A stretch of DNA of 64,000 nt from Tunturiibacter gelidiferens (GCF_014201335.1 NZ_JACHEB010000009.1:186001-250000), one strand, 5' to 3'; counted from the first letter of the stretch, positions 1-9,746 are shown. Numbers and translations: made by a program. The notes: generated from the letters alone by a model not told the origin.

Positions 1-2
1 CT

Positions 3-683
3 GTCATCATCCCCGCGCTGAATGAAGCTGAATCTATCGGTTTCGTTGTCTCTGAGATGCCGTGGCAGCTGATTGCCGAATGCATTGTCGTGGATAACGG
101 TAGCAGCGATGGGACCGGTGCCGTTGCGGAGGCTGCGGGAGCGCGTGTGATTCGGTCGGCTCGCGGTTACGGGGCCGCCTGTAAAGCGGGCAGCGAGGCT
201 GCACTGCCTACGAGTACGATTCTCGTATACATGGATGGGGATGGTTCCGACGTGATCGTTGACCTGCCACGGCTGGTGGCTCCGATAGAGTCCGGGGATG
301 CGGATTTTGTTATAGGCTCGCGCATTCGTGGCAACCGTGAGGCGGGATCCATGCTCGGGTCTCAGATCTTCGCTGCTCACCTGGTAGGCACTCTTCTACG
401 TATTTTTCAGGGCGTTCACTATACCGACATGGGGCCTTTTCGAGCGATACGGAGAACGTCACTGGAATCGTTACATATGTCAGAACTGACCTACGGATGG
501 AATCTGGAGATGCAGATTCGTGCAGCGCAGAAGAAGCTGCGAATTCTAGAGATGCCGGTCGACTATCGCAGGCGGGTGGCTGGAGTCTCCAAGGTTTCGG
601 GTGATGTGAGGGGTAGCGTGAAAGCTGCAGTGCGAATTCTTGAGGTATTGTTTCGCACCGGCCTTTCTCGTGGGCCAGGTTGA
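3..683 (+). CDS. Family 2 glycosyltransferase (5' end outside window)
   Basis: The reading frame is already open at base 3 and begins inside the first beta strand (VIIPALNEAESIG), so only a few N-terminal residues are missing. About 226 residues are visible. GT-A fold features are the nucleotide-binding VVDNGSSDGT stretch and a DGDGSD acidic motif near visible residue 78, which should bind the metal-NDP-sugar. The later DMGPFRA and YGWNLEMQ segments are typical of dolichyl-phosphate-mannose-synthase-like GT2 proteins. There is no C-terminal membrane domain. It probably transfers a sugar to a lipid or polysaccharide acceptor at the inner face of the membrane. The acceptor cannot be told from sequence. 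Confidence 0.85.
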   Translation, partial: VIIPALNEAESIGFVVSEMPWQLIAECIVVDNGSSDGTGAVAEAAGARVIRSARGYGAACKAGSEAALPTSTILVYMDGDGSDVIVDLPRLVAPIESGDADFVIGSRIRGNREAGSMLGSQIFAAHLVGTLLRIFQGVHYTDMGPFRAIRRTSLESLHMSELTYGWNLEMQIRAAQKKLRILEMPVDYRRRVAGVSKVSGDVRGSVKAAVRILEVLFRTGLSRGPG

Positions 684-725
684 GCATCGTATACTTGTCG
701 CGTTAAATCTATCCGGGAGAAAGAT

Positions 726-1481
726 ATGCAAAGCCGTATTGTTGGCACCACTATGCCTGTTCTAGAGTTTGCCCTCGGCGCAGATGACGCGGTCATCTCT
801 GAGGCGGGGGAGCTTTCGTGGATGACAGCGACTGTCCAGATGACTACGCACACGCAGCACGCTGGCGGTGGAGGCTTCTTCGGTGCTATCGCGCGAGTGG
901 CGGGTGGAGGATCGCTCTTTATGACGGAATATCGCGCAATAGGAGGGCCGGGCGAGGTGGCGTTTGCTACGCGCGTTCCTGGTCATATCGTGCCGGTGGA
1001 GGTTGGCCCGGGGCATGAATATATGGTTCATCGTCATGGCTTTCTTTGCGCGACTGCCGCTATCTCGTTGGGAGTTGGATTTCAGCAGTCGTTGGGCGCG
1101 GGTATCTTCGGCGGGGATGGATTTCTACTGCAAAAGATCAGCGGGCAGGGGATTGCGTGGCTTGAGCTATCGGGAGAGGTTGTTATTAAGGATCTTGCCC
1201 CGGGCGAGACTCTTCGTGTTCATCCCGGCCACGTGGGTGCTTTCCAGGGGACTGTTGCATTTCAGATCCAACGCGTTCCGGGCATCAAGAATATGATCTT
1301 TGGTGGCGATGGAGTCTTTCTTGCGGCACTAACTGGTCCTGGTCGCGTTTGGCTGCAGACCCTACCTATTTCGCGCCTTGCCCACCAGATTCAAGAGTAT
1401 CTCCCGAAGGAGCGCGCGCAGCAGGCGGCCGAGGGCGGGGTTGTTGGTGGTATTGTCGGCTCCATTCTGAAGGGAATGTAG
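726..1481 (+). CDS. AIM24 / TIGR00266 family protein
   Basis: A 251-residue protein of the AIM24 family (formerly DUF124). It is glycine-rich and built of repeated beta strands, with the characteristic GAGIFGGDGFLLQKISGQG core and a second GGDGVFLAALTGPGRVWLQTLP repeat near the C-terminus. A gggaga Shine-Dalgarno sits six bases before the ATG. The C-terminus ends in a Gly-rich tail (GGVVGGIVGSILKGM). Family members occur across bacteria and in yeast mitochondria, but no enzymatic role is established. No partner is evident nearby. Confidence 0.85.
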   Translation: MQSRIVGTTMPVLEFALGADDAVISEAGELSWMTATVQMTTHTQHAGGGGFFGAIARVAGGGSLFMTEYRAIGGPGEVAFATRVPGHIVPVEVGPGHEYMVHRHGFLCATAAISLGVGFQQSLGAGIFGGDGFLLQKISGQGIAWLELSGEVVIKDLAPGETLRVHPGHVGAFQGTVAFQIQRVPGIKNMIFGGDGVFLAALTGPGRVWLQTLPISRLAHQIQEYLPKERAQQAAEGGVVGGIVGSILKGM

Positions 1482-1538
1482 TCTTGATCAATTTTGCTAT
1501 TCCCGCACCTTGTTCCGCGATTGTTTGAGATGCTCCTG

Positions 1539-1874
1539 CTATGACTTTGCGAGAGAGACGACTATTCCTCCGGCAACGATCAACATCCCACCGACGAGGA
1601 TCGTTGCTGAAAGAGGCTGTTTGAAGACAAGCCAGGAAAGAAGTTGGGCAATGACGAAGAAGAAGACAACGTACAAGCCGAGCAGTCTTCCAAACTCCCA
1701 TGGGGGCGCATTGACCGTCCACCCGTAGGCGAACAGAATGATTGCGGCGGCTCCGAACATGAGGTAACGAGACCGCGCTGCGTTAGTGTGAAGGCCTGCA
1801 CGAATGAGAGCATCGCCTCCAGCTTCGAGAGCGGCGGCGGCAAGCAGAATCAGGACAGTGGCGATGCGGCTCAT
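1539..1874 (-). CDS. Small four-helix DMT/SMR-like membrane protein
   Basis: 111 residues with four predicted membrane helices, roughly at 4–20, 37–53, 64–84 and 90–108, which is the size and layout of small multidrug-resistance or EamA half-transporters. The first helix carries a glutamate (AAALEAGGD), reminiscent of the SMR helix-1 Glu, but the rest does not closely follow EmrE. Such proteins work as dimers exporting small molecules. The substrate is unknown. It stands alone between AIM24 and the P450 gene. Confidence 0.7.
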   Translation of the reverse strand: MSRIATVLILLAAAALEAGGDALIRAGLHTNAARSRYLMFGAAAIILFAYGWTVNAPPWEFGRLLGLYVVFFFVIAQLLSWLVFKQPLSATILVGGMLIVAGGIVVSLAKS

Positions 1875-2029
1875 TTTATACGCGTGAAAGACTAATGGAG
1901 CTTCTCTATCAGTTGATCATGGAGAGGATAAGAAAGCCGTAAAGTCCTTTTGTCTAGCGAATCAAAGTCACTTGCGTCTTGGCGCTGCGATCCAGGCTAA
2001 GTGCATCTACACTCAAATCAGAGGCTTGA

Positions 2030-3415
2030 ATGACCGCAGTTGCTCTTGATATTCGCGCTGGGCGGTCAGGGGGATATCCTGCAGGGCCTTCGACTTTGTC
2101 GCGGTTTTTTTCCGGCCGGATGTTTCGTCAGAACGCGATTGAGTCGATGGGTGAATCGGCGCGACTCTATGGCGACTTGGTGCATTACACCATCTTCGGG
2201 CGGCATATTTATCAGTTGAATCATCCGGAGCTGATCGAAGACCTGCTCCTGAAGGATGCGAACAAGCATCACCGAGGGATTGTGATGCAGCGGGCAAAGA
2301 TCGTTCTCGGCGAGGGTTTGCTGACTAGCGAGGAGCCTCTGCATATGCGCCAGCGACGACTTGCGCAGCCTGCGTTTTTGCGACAACGTATTGAAGCCTA
2401 TGGTGAGGTGATCGGGAAGAACGCGGCTGCGATCTCGCAGAGTTGGAGATCGGGGTCGGTCCATGATGTGCATGGAGACATGCTTGAGCTGGCGCTGCGG
2501 ATCGTAGGGAAGTGTCTGTTCGATCTTGATGTGCAATCGCAACAAGAGGTGAAGAAGGTTTCGGCGGCGGTTGATGCGTTTATGGGATTTCTTCCTCTTG
2601 CCATCCTGCCGTTCTCTGAACAGATTCAGCGACTGCCGCTGCCGGCGATGAAACGGATCCGTAAGGGGCAGGCGGATCTTGATGCGATGATCTACGGGAT
2701 GATTGCGGAGCGGCGCCGGGTGCCGGGGGATCGGGGCGATCTTCTTTCGATGTTGCTGGAGGCGGTGGACACTGAGGGATCGACTGGACGCATGTCGGAC
2801 CAACAGGTGCACGATGAGTGTTTGACGATCATGCTGGCTGGACATGAGACCACTGCGAATGCGTTGAGCTTTGCACTTTGGCTGATGGCGAAGCATCCGG
2901 AGATGCAGACGCGTGTGCATGAGGAGGCGCGCGAGGTGCTGGGTGATCGTGCGGCTACGGCTGATGACTACGCTCGTTTGCCGTATGCGACGCAACTGTT
3001 CTCGGAGACCTTGCGGCTGTATCCGCCGGTCTGGGTGATCGCTCGGACCTGCTTTCAGCCTTATGAAATTGCAGGCTATGCGATTCCTAAGGGCGCTATT
3101 CTGCTGGCATCGCAGTTCGTTGTGCATCGCGACTCGCGCTTTTATCCTGAACCACTCCGTTTTGATCCTGAGCGATTTGCGAAGGAAGACGCCAGGTTGC
3201 GACCTCGATTTGCGTTTTTTCCGTTTGCCGCAGGCAGCCGCCAGTGCATAGGTGAAGGACTGGCGTGGATGGAGGGAGTATTGTCTGTGGCCACGATAGC
3301 GCGAGCCTGGCGGCTGACCTCTCCGCCTGGAGCGGGCGCGGAGATTGCGCTCAACCCTTCGATCAGTCTTCGACCGAAGTTTGGAGTTCCACTTCTTGTC
3401 GAGCGGCGCAATTAG
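2030..3415 (+). CDS. Cytochrome P450
   Basis: A 461-residue soluble bacterial P450 without a membrane anchor. The I-helix oxygen-activation motif AGHETT is at 270–275, the K-helix ExxR (ETLR) at 326–329, and the heme loop FAAGSRQCIG has its thiolate ligand at Cys406. Length and motifs are complete, so it should bind heme and hydroxylate a lipophilic substrate. The I-helix and general layout resemble fatty-acid or CYP102-heme-domain-like enzymes, but the substrate is not predictable. No ferredoxin or reductase gene is adjacent, so electrons must come from elsewhere. The stop overlaps the convergent DoxX gene by four bases. Confidence 0.95.
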   Translation: MTAVALDIRAGRSGGYPAGPSTLSRFFSGRMFRQNAIESMGESARLYGDLVHYTIFGRHIYQLNHPELIEDLLLKDANKHHRGIVMQRAKIVLGEGLLTSEEPLHMRQRRLAQPAFLRQRIEAYGEVIGKNAAAISQSWRSGSVHDVHGDMLELALRIVGKCLFDLDVQSQQEVKKVSAAVDAFMGFLPLAILPFSEQIQRLPLPAMKRIRKGQADLDAMIYGMIAERRRVPGDRGDLLSMLLEAVDTEGSTGRMSDQQVHDECLTIMLAGHETTANALSFALWLMAKHPEMQTRVHEEAREVLGDRAATADDYARLPYATQLFSETLRLYPPVWVIARTCFQPYEIAGYAIPKGAILLASQFVVHRDSRFYPEPLRFDPERFAKEDARLRPRFAFFPFAAGSRQCIGEGLAWMEGVLSVATIARAWRLTSPPGAGAEIALNPSISLRPKFGVPLLVERRN

Positions 3416-3834
3416 TGTCGCTTGATCCAAGCGTCGATGGACCAACCATCGTATTGATGAAGAAAGATCAAGATGGAGTACACCAGGGCGTAAGTAAGTT
3501 GAATTCCGGTGAGATTCCAATCTTGTAAGAGTGAGGAGCCGAAGGTGAGCAGCATGATGAGGAGGCTCGCCGCGACGAGTGCTGCGCGAGTTCTGAGGCC
3601 GACAAGAATCAATACCCCTAGAAGGCCTTCAATCGCCGGCAACATCAAGCCGAATACCCAAACGCTCCACGCGGGGAGTGGAGCGTGTTCGAATTGCATG
3701 ACCAGCTTTGCTGCGAACTCTCCGGGGCCTGTGATCATGCGGCTTATGCCGTGCATCATGAGATTTACACCGACGACTGCGCGGAGTAAGGCATAGCCCA
3801 GTTGTTCATTACGAAGCTTTGGTTCGTCTACCAT
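3412..3834 (-). CDS. DoxX family membrane protein
   Basis: About 140 residues with four hydrophobic helices and the DoxX-type LLRAVVGVNLMMHGISRM start and GLLGVLILVGLRTRAAL middle section. The ATG at 3834 is preferred because a GGAG Shine-Dalgarno precedes it. Upstream in-frame starts up to 3978 would overlap the divergent ABC gene and lack a ribosome site. DoxX proteins are small integral membrane proteins linked to redox or thiosulfate metabolism in some bacteria, but function is generally unproven. It ends convergently with the P450 gene. Confidence 0.8.
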   Translation of the reverse strand: MVDEPKLRNEQLGYALLRAVVGVNLMMHGISRMITGPGEFAAKLVMQFEHAPLPAWSVWVFGLMLPAIEGLLGVLILVGLRTRAALVAASLLIMLLTFGSSLLQDWNLTGIQLTYALVYSILIFLHQYDGWSIDAWIKRH

Positions 3835-3953
3835 TGTTTCTCCGCTCTCGGTGTTCGTGTCTTGTGTGATGCCTGCTTCAGGTGGGCCTGCTGGTGCATA
3901 AGGGGTGGTCGCGATTTGCATAAGCAGGACGCGAGCCTCTGTATTCTTAAGTG

Positions 3954-4745
3954 ATGCACGGGACAGCAACAGAACCATTTCTTCATCTTGCTCATGTCAA
4001 TGTAGCGCGTGGCGACAATGTCGTTCTTCACGATATCAATCTCTCGGTGAATGCGGGAGAGCATATCGCTATTCTGGGGCCGAATGGTTGCGGGAAGTCG
4101 ACGTTGATCAAGACGATTACGTGTGAGTGCTATCCGATGGTGCAGCCGGAGACGAAGGTGAGGATCTTCGGGCGCGAGCGATGGGATCTAACGGAGTTGA
4201 AGAAGCGGCTGGGTGTTGTTTCGGCGGAGTTGCCGGGGAAGCAGACGCTCCAGACTACGGGGCGAGATGCAGTGATTACTGGCTTCTTTTCGAGTAGTAC
4301 GCTGTGGCCGAACCTTGTGGTAACCGGCGCGATGCGGGTGCATGCGGAGGAGGTCTTGGGGCAGATTGATGCGGTGGGGTTTGCGGAGAAGATGGTGGGG
4401 GAGATGTCGGCGGGGCAGCAACGGCGGATCATGATTGGGCGGGCTCTGGTGGGGTCTGCGGGGATGTTGCTGCTGGATGAGCCTTCAAATGCACTGGATT
4501 TGGCGGCGCAGGCGGAGTTGAGGGGATTGATGCGAAAGCTCGCGCAGCAGGGGACTGGGATCATGCTGATCACGCACCATATTGCGGATATTCCGCCAGA
4601 GATCGACCGAATTTTGATGATGCGGGAGGGGCGAATTATTGCGGATGGGTCGAAGGAGGAGCTGCTCACTGCGGAGAGGCTGAGTGAGTTGTTTAAGACT
4701 GGGGTGCAGCTTTCGGAGAGGGATGGTTTTTATCACGCTTGGTGA
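3954..4745 (+). CDS. ABC transporter ATP-binding protein (lone ATPase)
   Basis: About 263 residues forming one nucleotide-binding domain: Walker A GPNGCGKST, signature MSAGQQRR (a variant of LSGGQ), Walker B LLLDEPSNALD and the H-loop histidine in LITHH. The first codons read gtg atg; the ATG is chosen, though GTG at 3951 is possible. No permease gene is adjacent. The sequence resembles iron-siderophore/ModF-YlmA-like ATPases that occur singly. It could energise an unlinked permease or act as a soluble ATPase. Confidence 0.88.
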   Translation: MHGTATEPFLHLAHVNVARGDNVVLHDINLSVNAGEHIAILGPNGCGKSTLIKTITCECYPMVQPETKVRIFGRERWDLTELKKRLGVVSAELPGKQTLQTTGRDAVITGFFSSSTLWPNLVVTGAMRVHAEEVLGQIDAVGFAEKMVGEMSAGQQRRIMIGRALVGSAGMLLLDEPSNALDLAAQAELRGLMRKLAQQGTGIMLITHHIADIPPEIDRILMMREGRIIADGSKEELLTAERLSELFKTGVQLSERDGFYHAW

Positions 4746-4763
4746 TGTGTCCTGCCGGACGGC

Positions 4764-4793
4764 CCACCGCGCGTGGAGCGGTCACTTCGTGAC
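4764..4793. other. Double hairpin between convergent genes
   Basis: Between the convergent ABC ATPase and argA genes two short perfect stems follow one another: CCAC–CGCGC–GTGG near 4765–4777 and GTCAC–TTC–GTGAC at 4781–4793. Neither is followed by a clean T-run on the plus strand, although cttttc lies about ten bases downstream. It may be a bidirectional terminator or a member of an intergenic hairpin repeat family. No second copy was found in this window. Confidence 0.4.
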
Positions 4794-4806
4794 TTGTGTA
4801 CTCTTT

Positions 4807-5430
4807 TCAGTCGGTGTGAGAGATTACGCCGGTCTGGAGTTTGACTAGCTCGGGTTGGGCGATGCGGCTGGGACCGAGGACTGCGATTTTGGGTAGGGGG
4901 CCGCGGACCATCGCGACTTCGTCGCAGGCGTACAGGCGCGGGCAGGTCTGGCAGTCTTTGTAGATCTTGTCGGGTAGGGTGGTACGGTCGACTACGCGGA
5001 AGCCGAAGTGGAAGAAGAAGTCGGGGATGCGGGTGAAGAGACAGACGGCGGTGACTTTTTGCTCTTCGGCTTCTTCGAGGAGCGCACGGAGGAGACGGCC
5101 GCCTGCGCCCTGGCCCTTGGCTTCGGGCTTGACCACGATGGAACGGACTTCGGCGAGGTGAGGGCCGTAGAGGTGGAGAGCGCCGCAGCCCAGGAAGACG
5201 CCGCCTGAGTCTCCTTCGACGGGAGATTCGGCTACGGCGAAGTCGCGGATGTTTTCGCAGATCTCGGCGTAGTTGCGGCGGAGGAGGGTGCCGTCGCCCG
5301 AGAGGGAGTTGACGAGGTCGAAGATGTTGACGGCATCGGGGAGTTTGGCTTTGCGCACGGTGGCTCCGCCGACGCGCGGGCGCGATGAGGAGGTGGATTC
5401 ACTCACGGTCATCAAAGGGGTGGTGGGCAA
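4807..5430 (-). CDS. argA: N-acetylglutamate synthase-type GNAT acetyltransferase
   Basis: A 207-residue GNAT protein. The acetyl-CoA site is in VKPEAKGQGAGGRLL and the C-terminal KIYKDCQTCPRLYACDEVAMV stretch is the hallmark of short, amino-acid-kinase-free ArgA proteins (the mycobacterial Rv2747 type). These acetylate glutamate (or glutamine) at the alpha-amino group, the first step of arginine synthesis. It lies downstream of argH in the arginine region, which supports this role. The TTG at 5430 has an AAGGAG eleven bases upstream; the first in-frame ATG (5412) has none. Confidence 0.82.
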   Translation of the reverse strand: MPTTPLMTVSESTSSSRPRVGGATVRKAKLPDAVNIFDLVNSLSGDGTLLRRNYAEICENIRDFAVAESPVEGDSGGVFLGCGALHLYGPHLAEVRSIVVKPEAKGQGAGGRLLRALLEEAEEQKVTAVCLFTRIPDFFFHFGFRVVDRTTLPDKIYKDCQTCPRLYACDEVAMVRGPLPKIAVLGPSRIAQPELVKLQTGVISHTD

Positions 5431-5605
5431 CTGCGTTTAAACTCCTTCTTTTATTTTCGCAGAGTATTGGATGATTTGAAGATGTGGTTTGGTGCGAGTG
5501 TTGAGGAGTGCGGTACGGGAGCTGTGGAGCCTCGAATGCGATGTTTGCGATGTTTTTGGTTTGGGACTTATGCCTTCTTTATGCCCGACTCGGTAGCATT
5601 TCCTC

Positions 5606-5809
5606 ATGGGAATCCTTTCTGCCACGACGAGGGTTGTCAAAGAAGGTAAATCCGAACACCCCTTTCTTCTGTTTTTCCGGCAACGGCGGTCCGAAGAGAA
5701 GGAGCTTGCAACACCTGTATCTGATGTCATCACCGGATTCGTGTTGATAGCCGTCGTTCTTGCTTTGGTGGTATGCCTTTATGCTTTTCTGGCTGGAAAG
5801 CTTCGATAG
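5606..5809 (+). CDS. Possible small single-pass membrane protein
   Basis: A 67-residue reading frame with a charged N-terminal half and a strong C-terminal membrane segment (VITGFVLIAVVLALVVCLYAFLA, residues about 41–63). It occupies the otherwise empty 348-base interval between argA and argH and overlaps the 3' end of argH by 31 bases. No convincing Shine-Dalgarno and no recognisable family. The hydrophobic segment is the only argument that it is real. Confidence 0.35.
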   Translation: MGILSATTRVVKEGKSEHPFLLFFRQRRSEEKELATPVSDVITGFVLIAVVLALVVCLYAFLAGKLR

Positions 5810-7221
5810 ATTGATTGAGTTATGTTTAGGCGGGCTTTCGCTTCGGCGAGGGCGGTCTTGACGCGGGGGCGGGCGGTGCCTCCGATGACGTCGTGACAGT
5901 CTAGTGTGGCTTCGAGGGTGATGGCGGAGAAGAAGTCTTCGCCAAATTGGGGGCAGATGGTGCGGAGTTCGTCGAGGGTGAGTTGCTGGAGTTCGCGTTG
6001 GGTTTCGAGGCCGAGGCGGACGGCGTTGCCGATATGCTCGTGGGCTTTGCGGAAGGGGATGCCCTTGTCGGTGAGGTAAGTTGCGGCGGCCATTGCGTTG
6101 AGATAGCCGTTGTGGGCGGCGTCCTTCATGGTTTCGAAGCGAAATTTGAGCGATGCGGTGAAGGCTGGTAGGACGCTGAGGATACCGGCGATGGTGTCGG
6201 CTGCGTCGAAGACTGGCTCCTGGCCTTCCTGCAGATCTTTGTTGTAGGCGAGGGGGAGGCCTTTTATGAGGGTGGCTAGTGTTGTGGCTGCGCCCAGCAG
6301 GCGGCCGGATTTGCCTCGGATCAGTTCGGTGAAGTCGGGGTTTTTCTTCTGCGGCATGGCACTGGAGCCTGTGGAGAAGCGCTCGGGTAGGTCGAGGAAA
6401 CCGAACTCTGCGGTGGAGTAGAGGGTTAGTTCTTCGGCGAAGCGGGAGATGTGGATGCCTAGGGTGGCAATGGCTTGGGTGAACTCTAGTGCGAAGTCGC
6501 GGTCGCTGGTTGCGTCCATGCTGTTGGGCGTGGGGGCGTCGAAGTTGAGGGCGCGGGCGGCGATGGTGCGGTCGAGGGCGAGGGTTGCGCCCGCTACTGC
6601 GCCGGAGCCGAGGGGGCAGAGGTTCATGCGCTTGCGGGCGTCGGTGAGGCGACTGACGTCGCGCTCGATCATGCTGACGTAGGCGAGGAGCCAATGGGCT
6701 ACCAGGACGGGCTCGGCACGCTGGAGGTGGGTGTAAGAGGGCATGCTGGCTTCGCCTGCTTGCTCGGCTAGTTCGACTAAGGCTTTGCGCCATGCGGGGA
6801 GGCCCGCTAAGGTGTTGTCGATGGCTTCGCGGACGAAGAGGCGCATGTCGGTGGCGATCTGCTCGTTGCGGCTGCGGCCGGTGTGAAGCTTGAGGGCTAG
6901 GTCTCCGATTTGTTTGGTTAGTTCGAGCTCGACGTAGTGGTGGACGTCTTCGGCCTGGGGGTTGGCGGTGACGATGGCTTCGCCTTGTTCGGATTGCTGT
7001 TTGGCTACGGCGCGGAGGCCTTCTTCCATTTGCAGGAGCTCTTCGCTGGTGAGGATGCCGGCGGCTTCGATGGCGCGTGCGTGGGCTATGCTGGCTTCTA
7101 CTTCGTAGGGGACCAGGCGCCAGTCGAAGGGGAAGGAGCGCTGCCAGGATTCGAAGGTGGGGTCGAGTGGTTCGCGGAAGCGGCCGGACCACATTTTGGC
7201 GAGGTTTGGTTGGTTGGACAT
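5779..7221 (-). CDS. argH: Argininosuccinate lyase
   Basis: 480 residues of the fumarase/aspartase superfamily, splitting argininosuccinate into arginine and fumarate in the cytoplasm as a homotetramer. Motifs are HTGRSRNEQ (113–121), YTHLQRAEP with the likely catalytic His165, and the family signature GSSAMPQKKNPD (285–296) containing the catalytic serine loop. Length is usual for ArgH. It is transcribed in the same direction as the other arg genes but separated from argG by a secreted-protein gene and a repeat-flanked nuclease gene. The Shine-Dalgarno is weak. Confidence 0.96.
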   Translation of the reverse strand: MSNQPNLAKMWSGRFREPLDPTFESWQRSFPFDWRLVPYEVEASIAHARAIEAAGILTSEELLQMEEGLRAVAKQQSEQGEAIVTANPQAEDVHHYVELELTKQIGDLALKLHTGRSRNEQIATDMRLFVREAIDNTLAGLPAWRKALVELAEQAGEASMPSYTHLQRAEPVLVAHWLLAYVSMIERDVSRLTDARKRMNLCPLGSGAVAGATLALDRTIAARALNFDAPTPNSMDATSDRDFALEFTQAIATLGIHISRFAEELTLYSTAEFGFLDLPERFSTGSSAMPQKKNPDFTELIRGKSGRLLGAATTLATLIKGLPLAYNKDLQEGQEPVFDAADTIAGILSVLPAFTASLKFRFETMKDAAHNGYLNAMAAATYLTDKGIPFRKAHEHIGNAVRLGLETQRELQQLTLDELRTICPQFGEDFFSAITLEATLDCHDVIGGTARPRVKTALAEAKARLNITQSIYRSFPARKA

Positions 7222-7253
7222 TTCGTTCTTATTGAACCTCTAGTGCTGTTGCA

Positions 7254-7676
7254 TTATCGAGCCATGTTTTCGAAGAGCGAGGCTTTTCGCGCAACTCTCG
7301 TCAGAGTTCCACGAATAACTTCGCTCTTTGCCTTGCCGCAGGTGTTTTCATCAGTTGCGCCTTCATTGTGAATCAAATCGACAGAAAAAAGATGCGGTGC
7401 AGTAGGGTTTACCGTCCTACAGGTTATCCACCACTCTGTGGACGGCAGTAATGCCGTAGATGGATTAAGGTCGACAGTGAACGCGCCGTCGATGTCGGTG
7501 ATGTAATCCAAAGCACCTTTCTCACCTCGAATGTAGAGACTTACCTTTTCGTGAGCGACGGGCCTGCCGTTGTGGACGTTGAGGACTCGAATGCGAATGG
7601 TTTCAGCAGATACAGTTTGGAATAAGCTGAAACAGGCGAGAAGAACCAGACAGACTCTAGATAGTTGGTTGTTCAT
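7254..7676 (-). CDS. Secreted protein with carboxypeptidase-regulatory-like fold
   Basis: About 140 residues. A signal peptide is clear (LSRVCLVLLACFSLFQTVSA), then a beta-rich domain starting TIRIRVLNVHNGRPVAHEKVSLYI and containing YITDIDGAFTVDL, the pattern of carboxypeptidase-regulatory or transthyretin-like domains. The ATG at 7676 is chosen because AAGGAGAG precedes it and the signal peptide begins there. It sits between argG and argH without an obvious link to arginine metabolism and is probably exported to the periplasm. Function unknown. Confidence 0.7.
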   Translation of the reverse strand: MNNQLSRVCLVLLACFSLFQTVSAETIRIRVLNVHNGRPVAHEKVSLYIRGEKGALDYITDIDGAFTVDLNPSTALLPSTEWWITCRTVNPTAPHLFSVDLIHNEGATDENTCGKAKSEVIRGTLTRVARKASLFENMAR

Positions 7677-7724
7677 TCGGTCTCTCCTTTCGCCGATTGT
7701 GCCTTCGAGCCAATGGACATTCTG

Positions 7725-7794
7725 CGAAGCATACCCCCAGGGGCTAAAGCCCGGGAACATTTGGTGGCGGTTGCGGCACGGCAGAAGCCGTGCC
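7725..7794. repeat. Intergenic double-hairpin repeat
   Basis: Two compact hairpins: GGGCT-AA-AGCCC (7741–7752) and GGCACGGC-AGAA-GCCGTGCC (7775–7782 with 7787–7794, a perfect 8-bp stem). Pairs of the form ggggctaaagcccc…ggcacggctaaagccgtgcc are, from memory, abundant intergenic repeats in Terriglobia genomes. That cannot be confirmed here because only this copy is in the window. It lies in the 225-base gap between the secreted-protein gene and the GIY-YIG gene. Confidence 0.5.
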
Positions 7795-7841
7795 CTTAAC
7801 GGATTGTGCCGCTGTGAAGGAGAAGAAGCAACGGCAAATGC

Positions 7842-7874
7842 AAACGCAGATTCCCTTCGGGAATGACAACAAAG
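7842..7874 (+). repeat. REP-like palindromic repeat, copy R1
   Basis: Contains CGCAGATTCCCTTCGGGAAT followed by GACAACAAAG. The core TTCCC-TTCG-GGAA forms a hairpin with a UUCG-type loop. Same orientation as R3, inverted with respect to R2, which lies 22 bases away. Confidence 0.75.
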
Positions 7875-7896
7875 GGGGCAACCGATGTCTCTCTTG

Positions 7897-7924
7897 CTTT
7901 GTCATTCACGAAGGGAATCTGCTT
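7897..7924 (-). repeat. REP-like palindromic repeat, copy R2 (inverted)
   Basis: The reverse complement reads AGCAGATTCCCTTCGTGAAT followed by GACAAAG, one base different from R1 in the palindrome (G to T after TTCG). It lies inside the 3' end of the GIY-YIG gene: the last residues ADSLRE and the TGA stop are encoded by the repeat itself. Together with R1 it makes an inverted pair. Confidence 0.75.
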
Positions 7925-8240
7925 CTGCGGGTGTCTGTGCTGGTATGAGTTCGTCAGGCATCAACTCTTCCCAAGTTGGATTCATCGATTCAATCAACGC
8001 GATCTTTTGTGCCCGTGTCCAGTGTTTAAGCTCCTTTTCGCGAGCGATAGCACTGTTGATGTATTGGTAGCGCTCGAAGTAGACGAGCCGCGTGATTTTG
8101 TAGCGAGCGGTAAAGCTGTCTGGCGTTTGCTTGCGATGCTCGGAGACTCGTTTGCGCAGACTATTTGTGACTCCGATGTAGAGAATGTGGGAGCGGTTGG
8201 AGAGAATGTAGACCCAGAATTGATATTCGCGTCCTGGCAT
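7902..8240 (-). CDS. GIY-YIG nuclease domain protein set among REP-like repeats
   Basis: 112 residues of the small, single-domain GIY-YIG family. The signature appears as FWVYILSNRSHILYIGVT (residues about 8–25), followed by an RKRVSEH helix and a conserved LVYFE strand. Glu in AREKELKHW is the likely metal ligand. A GGAAAG precedes the ATG. The gene is bounded by REP-like repeats: R3 just upstream of its start and R2 overlapping its stop codon, with R1 beyond. Similar lone GIY-YIG proteins are often annotated as predicted endonucleases with unknown targets. The close association with repeats suggests they could be its substrates or mobilised passengers. Confidence 0.88.
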   Translation of the reverse strand: MPGREYQFWVYILSNRSHILYIGVTNSLRKRVSEHRKQTPDSFTARYKITRLVYFERYQYINSAIAREKELKHWTRAQKIALIESMNPTWEELMPDELIPAQTPAEADSLRE

Positions 8241-8277
8241 TGTGGCTTTCCGGTAAAGGGGGTGGCTTGACTAGCGA

Positions 8278-8308
8278 AACGCAGATTCCCTTCGGGAATG
8301 ACAACAAA
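8278..8308 (+). repeat. REP-like palindromic repeat, copy R3
   Basis: Has the same 20-base core as R1 (cgcagattcccttcgggaat) followed by gacaacaaa, and lies 38 bases upstream of the GIY-YIG start codon. R3 and R2 flank the nuclease gene in opposite orientations. Confidence 0.75.
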
Positions 8309-8337
8309 AATACAAAGGCTGGGTGAAAGGGTGGTGG

Positions 8338-9726
<1,389 letters not shown>

Positions 9727-9746
9727 TTAGAAAATATTGCTCACGA

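Noticed and set aside
2066-3520. A 484-codon minus-strand frame opposite the P450
   Set aside because: Antisense shadow; the P450 on the plus strand has all family motifs.
5579-7192. A 537-codon minus-strand frame rich in Arg/Pro overlapping argH
   Set aside because: It is the shifted-frame shadow of argH, with composition typical of out-of-frame GC-rich DNA and no motif.
7570-7866. A plus-strand frame ending ANADSLRE
   Set aside because: Antisense to the secreted-protein gene; its ending is only the translation of repeat R1.
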